Shown here: positions 1 to 10,459 of the stretch, piece after piece | Layout: the number at the start of each line of letters is the position of its first letter | Numbering within the stretch: position 1 is the first letter of the stretch | Assembly: GCA_025057415.1 (NCBI GenBank) | Contig: JANWXI010000005.1 | Location: 1 to 56,847 of the forward strand | Reading direction: 5' to 3' | DNA length: 56,847 bases | Source of the DNA: Chitinophagales bacterium | GTDB lineage: Bacteria; Bacteroidota; Bacteroidia; Chitinophagales; LD1 | Notes under the pieces: generated by a model | The model's database searches: none | Seen by the model: the letters and a program-made list of their open reading frames with translations, nothing else | What the model was told of the DNA's origin: nothing | Program-made: the position numbers and the translations under genes

Positions 1-139
1 ACATATACATAACATTATATATATAATTTTAGTTTTATTTGTTTTGTTGTATTCCGGGCTACAATGAAAAAACTGGCGTAAATTGTAAGTGAAAACTGCA
101 ACGCTTGTGGCGTAGTTTTTTATTTTCGCGCACGTTTTT

Positions 140-3100
140 ATGGTTAGGAAGAATGCTCAACAGCCGGATTTGTATCCGGAATATGACCAACTGCACCTGC
201 CCACTATTGACCGTGAGATTCTGGCATGGTGGGATGCGAACGGGATTTTTGAAAAGAGTGTGAGCAGCCGGCCCGAAAGCAAGCGGTTTGTGTTTTATGA
301 GGGTCCGCCAAGCGCCAACGGCATGCCGGGGATACATCATGTGATGAGCCGTACGATTAAGGACCTCTTTTGCCGTTTTAAAACGTTGCAAGGGTACCGG
401 GTGGAGCGCAAGGCGGGCTGGGACACACACGGGCTACCGGTGGAGTTGGGGGTGGAGAAGCAACTCGGCATCAGGAAATCAGATATTGGTGTGAAGATAC
501 CGGTGGCAGAGTTTAACCGCCTTTGCCGCGAAGATGTGATGAGGTACACCCACGTGTGGAACGAACTTACGCGCCTGATGGGGTACTGGGTGGACATGGA
601 TAACCCATACGTCACCTACGAAAACGCATACATCGAAAGTTTATGGGCGCTCATCCGAATGTTGTATGACAAAGGATTATTATATGAGGGTTATACCATT
701 CAGCCCTATTCACCGGCTGCCGGCACCGGTCTCAGCTCACACGAACTGAACCAGCCCGGCTGCTACCGGAATGTAAAAGATGTTTCGGCTGTGGCAATGT
801 TTCGCATTAAACGCGATGAGCGATCGCAGTTTTTGTTTGTTGATAATGCTGATGCGGTTTATTTTTTAGCGTGGACTACAACGCCCTGGACGCTCCCTTC
901 TAATACGGCGCTTGCAGTAGGCAAAGACATAACGTACAGCTTAGTAAAAACCTACAACGTTTATACACATCAGATAGTTTATGTGGTGCTTGCGCAGGAG
1001 TTGATGCAACGGTATTTCACCGATGAAGGCGCCACCATGCCTTTTGATGAGTACAAAAAGGGGGATAAGAAAGTTCCTTACCGAGAGGTGCTGACCTGCA
1101 AGGGCGCAGCGCTGGAAGGGATACGGTATGACCAACTGCTGCCCTACGCACAACCCAAGGACGGAGACGCATTTAAAGTTGTGACGGGAGATTTTGTGAC
1201 CACTACCGATGGCACCGGCATTGTGCACATAGCCCCATCTTTTGGCGCAGACGACTTTAAAACGGCTAAACAGCACGGGTTGGGGTCGCTTACCCTGGTG
1301 GATAAGCAAGGTAAATTTACAGAGGAGGTGAATGACCCGGTGTTTCCGCTGCAAGGGCGCTACGTGAAAGATGCCTATTACACCGAGGCAGAAAAACAGG
1401 CAGAGTTTGAAACGCAAAAGCGGATACTTAAAGAGAAAAACATCATAGCCGACCTGCGTTCGTTTATGAGCGTAGATGACCTCATCGTATTGAAACTGAA
1501 ACTGGAAGGCAAACTTTTTCTCACCGAAAAATACGAACACAACTATCCGCATTGCTGGCGCACCGATAAGCCGGTGATATACTATCCGCTGAACAGTTGG
1601 TTTGTGCGTACCACTGCTATTAAAGACCGCCTGATTGCCCTGAACAAAACCATACGTTGGAAACCGCCGCACACAGGCGAGGGGCGTTTTGGGCAGTGGC
1701 TTGAAAATTTGGTGGACTGGAATTTATCGCGCTCGCGTTTTTGGGGCACTCCGCTGCCGATATGGAAAACTGAAGACGGCTCAGAGGTGAAATGCATCGG
1801 TAGTTTAAAGGAGCTGGAAGATGAAATCCATAAAGCCATCCGTGCCGGCTTGATGACGGGTAGCGAAAATTACCGCAACGAAAAAGGTGAAATAGAACTG
1901 CACAAACCTTACGTGGATGCGATAGTGCTCGTATCTGCAAAAGGGCAAAAGATGTATCGGGTTCCGGATTTGATAGATGTGTGGTTTGATAGCGGCGCCA
2001 TGCCTTACGCGCAGTGGCACTACCCGATAACCAACGAAGATGTTTTCCGGCAGAACTTTCCTGCCGATTTCATTGCCGAGGGGGTTGACCAAACACGCGG
2101 GTGGTTTTTTACTCTGCATGTGTTGGCTGTTGCGCTGTTTGACAGCATCGCATTTAAAAATGTGGTATCGAACGGACTACTGCTCGATAAAAACGGCAAT
2201 AAAATGAGCAAGCGGCTCGGCAATGTGATTGACCCGTTTGACACTATCCGTAACCACGGTGCCGATGCCACACGCTGGTACCTTATCCGCAACAGCGACC
2301 CCTGGGAGAACATGAAGTTTGACATCAACGGTTTGCAGGAAGTAGTTCGGTCATTTTTTGGTACACTGTACAACACTTATAGTTTTTTTGCCCTGTATGC
2401 CAACATTGACCATTGGAAGCCGGCATCCGATAAACTTACAGCCAAAGGGCAGTTGCAGGAGTTAGACCTATGGATTATCTCGCGCCTGCATACCCTTCTG
2501 CAAGAAGTGACGGAGTACTATGACCAATACGAGCCCACCAGGGCGGCTCGCGCCATTGAAAAGTTTGTGGATGAGGATTTGAGTAACTGGTACGTGCGTC
2601 TTAACCGCAGGCGCTTCTGGAAGGGCGAGATGAGCGAAGACAAAGAGGCGGCATACAGCACGTTGTATGAATGCCTTATTACAGTGGCGCAACTCATCAG
2701 CCCTATAGCGCCTTTTTTTGCAGAGTGGCTGTACAAAAATCTGAAGGGTCCCGGTATTTCGGTACATCTCTCCTACCTGCGGGTAGCCGATACAAAGTTG
2801 ATTAACAAGGAACTGGAAGAGCGCATGGAACTTGCGCAGCGGGCCTGCTCGCTTATCTTATCGCTTCGCAAAAAGGAAAAAATAAAGGTGCGACAGCCGT
2901 TGAGCCGTGCGCTCATCCCGGTCCTGAATGAGCGACAAAAAAACCTTTACCGAAGCGTAGAGGCATACATTATTTCAGAAGTGAATGTGAAAAAAATAGA
3001 ATATGTGGACGATACATCGGGTATTATCCGCAAAAAAGTAAAACCCAACTTTAAAGAGCTGGGTAAACGAGCCGGACCTAAAATGAAAGCCATACAACAG

Positions 3101-3553
3101 GCGCTGGCTAATTTTACGGATGCGGATATACGCCGTTTTGAGCAGCAAGGCAGCTATACCCTTCAGTTAAACGGTGAGCCGTTTGAACTGCAACCACACG
3201 AGGTAGAAATCCTTACCGAAGATATTCCCGGCTGGTTAGTGGCTACGGAAGGTGGCATTACTGTTGCATTAGACATAACGTTGAACGATGAGCTGCGCCA
3301 TGAGGGGAACGCCCGTGAGTTTGTAAACAAGGTGCAAAACCTCCGCAAAGACAAAGATTTTCAGGTTTTAGACCGTATTAAAGTATCGGTATTGAAAAAT
3401 GAAACTTTTGCGCGCACCCTGGCGGCACATCAACAATACATAGCCAACGAAATTCTCGCCCGCGAAATCGTACTCGTGGATCAACTCAGCGATTACGATG
3501 AGGTAGAGATGAATGACGAAATTTTAAAAGTAAAAGTAGAACGCTGTTCATGA
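140..3553 (+). CDS. ileS: Isoleucyl-tRNA synthetase
   Basis: 1137 aa; class I motifs PPSANGMPGIHHVMSRTIKD (HIGH-like region) and KMSKRLGN; DQTRGWFFTLH; full-length IleS architecture. Confidence 0.97.
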   Translation: MVRKNAQQPDLYPEYDQLHLPTIDREILAWWDANGIFEKSVSSRPESKRFVFYEGPPSANGMPGIHHVMSRTIKDLFCRFKTLQGYRVERKAGWDTHGLPVELGVEKQLGIRKSDIGVKIPVAEFNRLCREDVMRYTHVWNELTRLMGYWVDMDNPYVTYENAYIESLWALIRMLYDKGLLYEGYTIQPYSPAAGTGLSSHELNQPGCYRNVKDVSAVAMFRIKRDERSQFLFVDNADAVYFLAWTTTPWTLPSNTALAVGKDITYSLVKTYNVYTHQIVYVVLAQELMQRYFTDEGATMPFDEYKKGDKKVPYREVLTCKGAALEGIRYDQLLPYAQPKDGDAFKVVTGDFVTTTDGTGIVHIAPSFGADDFKTAKQHGLGSLTLVDKQGKFTEEVNDPVFPLQGRYVKDAYYTEAEKQAEFETQKRILKEKNIIADLRSFMSVDDLIVLKLKLEGKLFLTEKYEHNYPHCWRTDKPVIYYPLNSWFVRTTAIKDRLIALNKTIRWKPPHTGEGRFGQWLENLVDWNLSRSRFWGTPLPIWKTEDGSEVKCIGSLKELEDEIHKAIRAGLMTGSENYRNEKGEIELHKPYVDAIVLVSAKGQKMYRVPDLIDVWFDSGAMPYAQWHYPITNEDVFRQNFPADFIAEGVDQTRGWFFTLHVLAVALFDSIAFKNVVSNGLLLDKNGNKMSKRLGNVIDPFDTIRNHGADATRWYLIRNSDPWENMKFDINGLQEVVRSFFGTLYNTYSFFALYANIDHWKPASDKLTAKGQLQELDLWIISRLHTLLQEVTEYYDQYEPTRAARAIEKFVDEDLSNWYVRLNRRRFWKGEMSEDKEAAYSTLYECLITVAQLISPIAPFFAEWLYKNLKGPGISVHLSYLRVADTKLINKELEERMELAQRACSLILSLRKKEKIKVRQPLSRALIPVLNERQKNLYRSVEAYIISEVNVKKIEYVDDTSGIIRKKVKPNFKELGKRAGPKMKAIQQALANFTDADIRRFEQQGSYTLQLNGEPFELQPHEVEILTEDIPGWLVATEGGITVALDITLNDELRHEGNAREFVNKVQNLRKDKDFQVLDRIKVSVLKNETFARTLAAHQQYIANEILAREIVLVDQLSDYDEVEMNDEILKVKVERCS

Positions 3554-4236
3554 AACCATACAAAGCTGTATTGCTTATCCTTATAATTATTTTACTGGAC
3601 CAAGCCCTCAAAATATGGGTAAAAACCCACATGATGATTTGCTACGGTTGCCCCGAAGGGGAGTTTAAGGTATTGGGGTTGGATTGGTTTCGCATACACT
3701 TTACCGAAAACCCCGGAATGGCTTTCGGCATGTCACTGCCCGGTATATATGGTAAAATTTTTTTAAGCGTTTTCCGCCTGGGGGCTGTGGGTTTCGGGAT
3801 ATGGTACTTGCGCAAGATTATCCGCGAAAATGCCCATTGGGGTTACATTACTGCTGTGAGCATGATACTGGCAGGCGCTATCGGTAACATGATTGACGGT
3901 ACGTTTTACGGAGTAATTTTTTCTGACAGCAATTTTAAGATAGCGAAACTCTTTCCGCCCGAAGGTGGATACGCCGGCTGGATGCAGGGCTTGGTGGTGG
4001 ATATGTTGTGGTTTCCGATTTACCAGGGCTACATACCCGAGTGGGTGCCGATATGGGGAGGCCAGCATTTTGAGTTTTTTAAGTTTATTTTCAACATAGC
4101 CGATGCTTCAATCACAATAGGGGTATTCATTATTCTCATATTCCAGAAATGGTTTTTCCCTGATAAAAAAGAAAACGTATCTGACGGTGCGCACTCCACA
4201 TCCGCTGCATCCCCGCCTACCGATGCTGCGGTTTAG
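3550..4236 (+). CDS. lspA: Lipoprotein signal peptidase (signal peptidase II)
   Basis: ATGA overlap with ileS stop; multi-TM; motifs ENPGMAFG, GAIGNMIDG and FNIADASITIG. Confidence 0.95.
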   Translation: MKPYKAVLLILIIILLDQALKIWVKTHMMICYGCPEGEFKVLGLDWFRIHFTENPGMAFGMSLPGIYGKIFLSVFRLGAVGFGIWYLRKIIRENAHWGYITAVSMILAGAIGNMIDGTFYGVIFSDSNFKIAKLFPPEGGYAGWMQGLVVDMLWFPIYQGYIPEWVPIWGGQHFEFFKFIFNIADASITIGVFIILIFQKWFFPDKKENVSDGAHSTSAASPPTDAAV

Positions 4237-4325
4237 GGTTATTTACAAGGTGTGCGCGTGAAATATTTTTATCAGCATATTTCGGATGCAGCACCCGAAT
4301 AAGTTGCGCGCTCCGTTTTTTCTGC

Positions 4326-6662
4326 TTAATCTCTGTCTTCTTTCCATCTCAGGCGATTATCAAAGGCGCCGGCGTGATTTGATTTCTTTTTAAAAAATGC
4401 GCCCAGATGCAGTTTAATGCCTGCGTTAAACAGACGCCCCTCAAGAGGACCATACACCTCTCTGAAAAGCGGTTGAGAAAAGGTGGGGTTAGGGGTGACC
4501 AAGGCGCCATAAGAACTCTGCCTTATATCAAAAATATTTTCTATATTGGCAAAGAGCAAAAAGTACCTGTGCGCATATTGCGATACGATTCCCAACTCCC
4601 AAATCCCGCTGCCCGTAGTGCCGTTACTGAGTTTTACGGCACTGTAGTAGTATGCGTCCACACCTACGGTAAATTGCCTTACGGTGTATTCTGCTTGTAA
4701 CGACACAATGTGTTTTGAAGTGAGCGGAGCCAAACTCTTTACCCCGTTTACTTTAAAGTCGTTATCGGTGAGCACGTATGCAACGCCTGCCGCCGCGCCG
4801 CGGTATTGTATCCTGAGCGAGGTTTCAACGCCTCTTGTTTGCTGGTAGCCGTTGCCGTTGTAGTAATTGAGGTATGTGCACTCTGCACCGGAGCATGACC
4901 ACAAGGGCTCTTGGCCGGCAAAAAGTGGACGAATAAGGTGTGTAAGGAAATAAAGCTGGCGCAGGGTGATGACCAAACCCACTTGTGTTGGTACGCGAAG
5001 GTACAAATCGGCTGTACCACCCAAACTTAACTCGGGCCTTACACTATCGGCTATACCGTTTATGCGCACAAAGCGCGCTTCTTCAGTTTCATCCTGAAAG
5101 ATAGTGGGCAACTTGTAGCCCATACTGAAATTAAACCGGGAACTGAAATACTGGTTCCACTTTTGCAGCAACCCTGCCTGCGGCAACACAAACAAGCGAT
5201 AGCGGTTGTTGTAATCTAATCGTATGCCTCCCTGCAAATTTGTTTTGGCGCTTGCCTGTAAAATGTACTGCGCAAATAATCCTGCCGTATAATAGGTATA
5301 GTCAGGTTTTACACTTCCGGTGACTTTGTTTACGCGAAGGCGGTCAGTGCGCAAATCAGTGCCGACCACCACATCGTGTTTACCTCGTATAAAGTGGTAA
5401 TTAATTTCAGTAAACGTACCGAGTTGGCGACCTTCAAAAACATTATCGGGTATTGATACATGGCGCAGGTAGCTATTGGTGGCGTGCTTCACGGTGAGTT
5501 TACCGTGTCTGCCCCAGTCAAATTGCCATTTGGTATGTGCGATGGACTGAGCAGTTTTATTTTTTTCAAAGTAATTGAACAGGGTATCGGTCTTGTTTTG
5601 CAAATACGGCATGGCGCCACCAATACGGTATTCGTTTGTGTAGGTAAAACCCACTTCAGCGGTAATCCCTTTGTTTAAAAACAAAAACAACTGTGGCGCT
5701 GCGTAATAACGCTGCATGTAGGGGGTTTCAGAGAAATTGTCTTTATTCCAGTCCACTTCGCTCTGATAGCGGTACAAACCGGTAACAGAAAAGCCAAACA
5801 CACCAATACGCTGGCTGAGCCATACCCCGGCATCGGCAGCGCGGGCGCTTTCTGCATTGATGAGCAAGTCGTACACCGGCTCATCGGTGGGCTGCCTGGT
5901 GATGATATTAATCACGCCGGCTATGGCATCACCACCGTACAAAGTTGATGAGGGACCTTTGATAATCTCTATGTGCTTAATATCTAAAGGCGGAATTTGT
6001 GTTATGCCGATTACATTGCTCAAACCTCCAAAAACCGGAAATCCGTTGCGAAGTATTTGTACGTACTTTCCCCGTAAACCTTGCAGGCGCAAGTTGAAAG
6101 TACCACTCGTAGAGGAAGTGCGTTGCAACTGTACGCCCGCCTGCTCGCGCATAATGTGCGATACATCCGAAGGTTTATCGCTCATTTTCTCACCTACTTC
6201 TTCCTCGCTCACCACATCTACACGGGTCGGCAGTTCATCTGCTTTTTTTTCGTTGCGGGTGCTCATTACGATTAGTTCCTCCAGTTCCGCATACATAGGT
6301 TCAAGGGTTATGAATGTAGTGTCTGACACAGGCAGAGGAAATTTCAGTTTTACTTTTTTTCGGAAGTAGCCAGTGAGTGAAGCGTACAAAGTGAAATCTG
6401 TAACACCTACGGCTTCCATACATACCAAGCCATTGCTATCAGTGTAGCGCGTGCTGCCGGTATCAGATAGCTGCAGTGCCACAAACTCCAGTGGCTCTCT
6501 GGTTGTTTCATCCAACACACGGACACACAAACTCTGCTGCGCAACGGCAAGACCCGTTAGCACAAGCGCAATAAAAATGCAGAGCCATCTATGCAACATA
6601 CACGCAACAAAATAAATCTTTAACTTGTAACTTGCGCAGAGCGCGTGATAAGAAATGTGCAC
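4326..6662 (-). CDS. TonB-dependent outer membrane receptor with N-terminal carboxypeptidase-regulatory-like domain
   Basis: Signal peptide, CarboxypepD_reg-like domain, plug motif (LRGKYVQILRNGFPVFGG...IEIIKGPSSTLYGGDAIAGVINIIT), beta-barrel C-terminus. Confidence 0.93.
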   Translation of the reverse strand: MHISYHALCASYKLKIYFVACMLHRWLCIFIALVLTGLAVAQQSLCVRVLDETTREPLEFVALQLSDTGSTRYTDSNGLVCMEAVGVTDFTLYASLTGYFRKKVKLKFPLPVSDTTFITLEPMYAELEELIVMSTRNEKKADELPTRVDVVSEEEVGEKMSDKPSDVSHIMREQAGVQLQRTSSTSGTFNLRLQGLRGKYVQILRNGFPVFGGLSNVIGITQIPPLDIKHIEIIKGPSSTLYGGDAIAGVINIITRQPTDEPVYDLLINAESARAADAGVWLSQRIGVFGFSVTGLYRYQSEVDWNKDNFSETPYMQRYYAAPQLFLFLNKGITAEVGFTYTNEYRIGGAMPYLQNKTDTLFNYFEKNKTAQSIAHTKWQFDWGRHGKLTVKHATNSYLRHVSIPDNVFEGRQLGTFTEINYHFIRGKHDVVVGTDLRTDRLRVNKVTGSVKPDYTYYTAGLFAQYILQASAKTNLQGGIRLDYNNRYRLFVLPQAGLLQKWNQYFSSRFNFSMGYKLPTIFQDETEEARFVRINGIADSVRPELSLGGTADLYLRVPTQVGLVITLRQLYFLTHLIRPLFAGQEPLWSCSGAECTYLNYYNGNGYQQTRGVETSLRIQYRGAAAGVAYVLTDNDFKVNGVKSLAPLTSKHIVSLQAEYTVRQFTVGVDAYYYSAVKLSNGTTGSGIWELGIVSQYAHRYFLLFANIENIFDIRQSSYGALVTPNPTFSQPLFREVYGPLEGRLFNAGIKLHLGAFFKKKSNHAGAFDNRLRWKEDRD

Positions 6663-6995
6663 AGATATATTGCAAATATCAATGGAACTCCTTGTTCAAC
6701 ATACCAGCCCAAGATAGATTGCGATGTGATAACAAACAACTAATCCGAGCAGAAAAGAAATTATTCAACAAACAAATGATACAGTGTAAAGGCAATGAGT
6801 TTTAAGCGCACGAGGGTTTACAAACTGTTTCATGCTAAAGAAATTGAGTTTAAAATTTTATTCAGTCACATAAACACCTCGTAAAAATACCGATTGTCAC
6901 AGGCATTGCTTGAACTTTCGCATGGTTCATATCCATTGTGTTTTACTAAAAAATAAATCATTACTGAGCAATAATTTGCGTGATTGAATTATCAT

Positions 6996-7155
6996 GGGGT
7001 GCCCCCGCTGCTGCGCTTCGCAGGGCTACGCGCTGCAGCGGGGTCGGGCTGGCTACGGGGTACGCTTCGCTCCCGCCGCGCCCGCACATGGGTTGTATTT
7101 CAACGGCGCGGGCGCGGCCGCTTCGCTGCGCTTGCGCCCTACGCATCCCTCACCC
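6996..7155 (+). repeat. GC-rich multi-hairpin intergenic repeat, copy A
   Basis: Starts ggggtgcccccgctgc; hairpin 1 7003-7043 (ccccgctgc/gcagcgggg), hairpin 2 7076-7117 (ccgcgcccgc/gcgggcgcgg); ends gcatccctcaccc as in copy B (reverse complement). Confidence 0.85.
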
Positions 7156-7259
7156 AAACAGACGCTCCGGCAGGCCTCGTTTTTTGCAAAGCAACACACG
7201 GTGAGTAGGTGTGGTTGTAATAATTTGTATAATGAATAAATCTAATGTGATAATTGAAT

Positions 7260-7479
7260 TTTCTGGGCGCGCGCCTTTGGCGCGCGCCCAGAAATCTTCA
7301 TTCAACCAAACCTTACAGCAACTGCCCTGCGTGCCGCCTGTGGCGGCTCGCAGGGTCACGGCTAATATCCCCATTCAGTTATAATCCTACGCTCGCGCTA
7401 CAGGCGCAGACACGGAGAAATATCGCACCGTTAAAACTCTGAACAACCTCACGGGTCGCCCGCCCAAGGGCGGGCGACC
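7260..7479. repeat. Run of additional strong GC-rich inverted repeats downstream of copy A
   Basis: Hairpins 7260-7294 (tttctgggcgcgcgcc/ggcgcgcgcccagaaa, loop ttt), 7325-7355 (ccctgcg t gccgcc/ggcggc t cgcaggg, loop tgt), 7454-7479 (ggtcgcccgccc/gggcgggcgacc). Confidence 0.8.
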
Positions 7480-7850
7480 AGCCATCAACCATATTCAATC
7501 AAACACATAAATTACTTTTCATAATACCTACCACCCAAATACACTGCGCTAAAACCGCGCATTTCATCAACTTTAACTGTTTACTTCTAATACATTTTTT
7601 TCTAACGAACGCTCCAAACAATCAGGCATGCTGCGAATACTTATATCGTTTACGATGGCAAAATACTCTCTATAGCCCTCCAAGCAAATATAACGACTGG
7701 CGTTAAACACTATTCATCAGGAAATGCAATTGTACTAATGATAATATAAAAACATAAAAAATGAAGCAACTGATCGCCTACTTCAAAGTACTATGTTCAA
7801 TTATAATATTTGATTGTCTAAACGTAGTTTGCCGATAAAATATTTCTGCA

Positions 7851-10376
7851 CTAAAAGCGTGGCGAAATGGCAAACTTAATACCCCAGTTGGGGCCGCCCA
7901 TGTTTCTGTATGTGAGCCGCCACAGGAAATCCAGGCGCATGATGTAGGCAATATTTTCAATCCCAAAACCCATTTCTACGTAAGGCACGGGTCCGGGATT
8001 TCCCAACTCTTCCGGCACGCGAAGTACAGAACGATTTTTTTCGCTGAATGTACCTACCAGCGATCGCATGAAAACCACCTCTCTGAAACGCAGTTTTTTC
8101 ATGTAAGGTATTTTGTTGAAAAAGAAACCATTGAAGTGATGCGCCACCCAAACGGACAGGTACTGGTCGCTGACAAATTCGAACTGACGCAACAGGTTGT
8201 AGTTAAACTTATCTAACAATATACCCAAGTTACCCTGCGTAAGGTAAGCTGCTGTGTAGGGAACTCTGCCAAATATTTTTGCAGCCCGTATCGTGTAGTA
8301 TGTATAACCCACGCGCGTGGATACCCGCTGGCGAATAGTGAAATGAAAATTGTGATAGTTGAAATAGTCCCTGTCCATATTCACCAAACCGGCGGTATAA
8401 CGCAGCATGAAAACCGGCCATCGGGAATTTTGAAAGTAACGGTAAAAAACCCCTACGACGTACTGATCGCGGTAGCTGTAACGTGTATCAATAAAAAACT
8501 CCGTTACGTTGAATGAACGGATAGGTTTCCATACGTCACCGCGCTTTACGGCAAAATCGAGCACACCGGGTATGTTGTGAAACACTTTTTCGCTGAAACC
8601 GGTTATTGCCGAAAAGCCACGGAAATACTCTTTTTCATAGCTGATTTGAAAATTGCTTACTTTCATCACCTTGCTCAGGATTTGCCCGCTTATAATCGTA
8701 ACAAAGTTATCAAAGGTGAGCAGCGTATTGTTGGGGTCCTGTCCGGGCACCACCATGTCGTAGCGATACATAAACTCCAGCGATTGCCACCGGTTGTTTC
8801 TGCGCGGCAAATTGATACGCGAAAGCACCATGTATTTCAGGTCTCGGTCTTTCAGCCCGTACGCCACATAACCGGTAAAGTAAAATTTACGCAAAAAGCG
8901 GTTGCGGTCCTTCCATCCAAAATACTTGTATGCAGAGTTCGTTTCAATGCCGAAGCGCAGGCGCCAACCTTCTACATTGTTGCGGCTTACGAAATTCAGC
9001 AGCTTTCCGATACTTATCGGTCCTGCTGTCGCGTAAGCGGTGGTGAGTAAAATTGCCGTCCATTGATACATCTTCCATGCCGGCACCAGGCGAATTGTAT
9101 CAGAGATGTGCCACACTTCATTTTCCTGTGGAGTAAGCGGCTCAAAACGCGTGGTATCGAAAAACGGTTTGCGGTTAATACGCAACGTATCCAGCATTAT
9201 TTTTTCATCGGGTCCCTTGAATACACTATCGGGTATAGCAATATTTATATCTATGTTGCGGCGGTTCATGACTTTATTGACAAGAATGCTTAGCTTGTTT
9301 CGCTCTTTTTTAAACAGCGACCCTACACCGTACATTTCATCGCGATTTAATATCCAATACCGGTTATTGACAAGGGTAAAATCCTGCTTTACTGAATAAT
9401 CAGCCACAAAGTTGAGATTAGATTTTTCATTGGGACGGAAATAGATACTGCGGATTGCCCAGGTTGCCGAGTCAATCCAGGCATACCCTTTGAGCGCAAG
9501 ATCTTCTTTTACCTTGCCCACGAAATGCAGTTTGTAACTGATGCGGCCATCTAACAACACCGTGTCGGTAAGGTAATAGAAGTAGGTAAGAATGGCTGTA
9601 TTGGAAAAGGGCGCTATAAAGGGTGTGTTGGCAACTGTGATGATGTTGCCATAAACGTCCTGTTCTTCCAGTTGAAATGTAGCTAGTTCCAGGATACTCG
9701 GTTCATCTATACCGGTCATTACATCGGCTTTCACGAAGCGTTTGACGGACTTTGGATTTCTCCGGTAATACACCTCGCTTACTGTTTCGCGCACAACGCC
9801 CGGAATAAATATGTTGCCTTGTTCAGTGGTATCGGTATTCCTGAAAGCAAAACTAAATGGCCTGAAAATGCGCTTGTTGAGAAATTTTTGCGGAGGGTTC
9901 AGCAGGGAGATGCAAAGTTTTTCATATGCTTCGTAATGATAACTATTCACAGCACCTTCGCGGTTTTGGTCTTTGTGTTTCAGAACCTGGTAGTAAACGT
10001 AGTTAGCAGTGGTGTCAATTACGCGTTTTCGTTTCTTTTCTTTGGCGCTGATAGTCACCTCTTTTAGCTGCAACCCTTCAGAACCCATCTCTACGTTGAG
10101 TTCCTGCACCGCACCGCGTTTTACGGGTATGACGCGTGTTTTGTAACCGATGTAAGAAAAAACTATAGTGTCTGCCTTTTCGGAGGCGCGCAAGCGATAC
10201 TCTCCTTTGTGGTCGGTTAGCGTGGTGCGGGTAGTACCCTTAAACTGTACATTTACATAATCCATCGGCTCTTTGGTGGATGCGTCTACCACCTTGCCAA
10301 ACACCTCTGTATAGTTTTGTGCTACAACTGATGTTACAGCCCAACAGTTCAGTACAATCAACCAGCAATAACGCAT
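7851..10376 (-). CDS. DUF5686-like outer membrane protein with carboxypeptidase-regulatory-like domain
   Basis: Signal peptide; N-terminal GKVVDASTKEPMDYVNVQFKGT domain; long beta-rich C-terminus typical of Bacteroidetes DUF5686 proteins. Confidence 0.8.
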   Translation of the reverse strand: MRYCWLIVLNCWAVTSVVAQNYTEVFGKVVDASTKEPMDYVNVQFKGTTRTTLTDHKGEYRLRASEKADTIVFSYIGYKTRVIPVKRGAVQELNVEMGSEGLQLKEVTISAKEKKRKRVIDTTANYVYYQVLKHKDQNREGAVNSYHYEAYEKLCISLLNPPQKFLNKRIFRPFSFAFRNTDTTEQGNIFIPGVVRETVSEVYYRRNPKSVKRFVKADVMTGIDEPSILELATFQLEEQDVYGNIITVANTPFIAPFSNTAILTYFYYLTDTVLLDGRISYKLHFVGKVKEDLALKGYAWIDSATWAIRSIYFRPNEKSNLNFVADYSVKQDFTLVNNRYWILNRDEMYGVGSLFKKERNKLSILVNKVMNRRNIDINIAIPDSVFKGPDEKIMLDTLRINRKPFFDTTRFEPLTPQENEVWHISDTIRLVPAWKMYQWTAILLTTAYATAGPISIGKLLNFVSRNNVEGWRLRFGIETNSAYKYFGWKDRNRFLRKFYFTGYVAYGLKDRDLKYMVLSRINLPRRNNRWQSLEFMYRYDMVVPGQDPNNTLLTFDNFVTIISGQILSKVMKVSNFQISYEKEYFRGFSAITGFSEKVFHNIPGVLDFAVKRGDVWKPIRSFNVTEFFIDTRYSYRDQYVVGVFYRYFQNSRWPVFMLRYTAGLVNMDRDYFNYHNFHFTIRQRVSTRVGYTYYTIRAAKIFGRVPYTAAYLTQGNLGILLDKFNYNLLRQFEFVSDQYLSVWVAHHFNGFFFNKIPYMKKLRFREVVFMRSLVGTFSEKNRSVLRVPEELGNPGPVPYVEMGFGIENIAYIMRLDFLWRLTYRNMGGPNWGIKFAISPRF

Positions 10377-10459
10377 ACAGTAAAACGCGCGCGAAGGTAA
10401 TATTTATGTAAGCGCAGGCAATAAAAGTGCCGGAGTGTATTTTTAAGAGAAAGTTAACA

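Noticed and set aside
4326-6662. Polysaccharide utilisation locus (SusC/SusD pair)
   Set aside because: The TonB receptor has no adjacent SusD-like lipoprotein or glycoside hydrolase; it looks like a solitary receptor.
6961-7442. Overlapping short ORFs (60-80 aa) in all frames within the GC-rich repeat region
   Set aside because: They arise because the GC-rich hairpins lack stop codons; their peptides are Arg/Ala/Pro-rich low-complexity and several frames overlap the same DNA. Same for 39550-39796.
6996-7479. CRISPR array
   Set aside because: Repeats are not identical direct repeats with regular spacing; they are different hairpins, and no cas gene is in the window.
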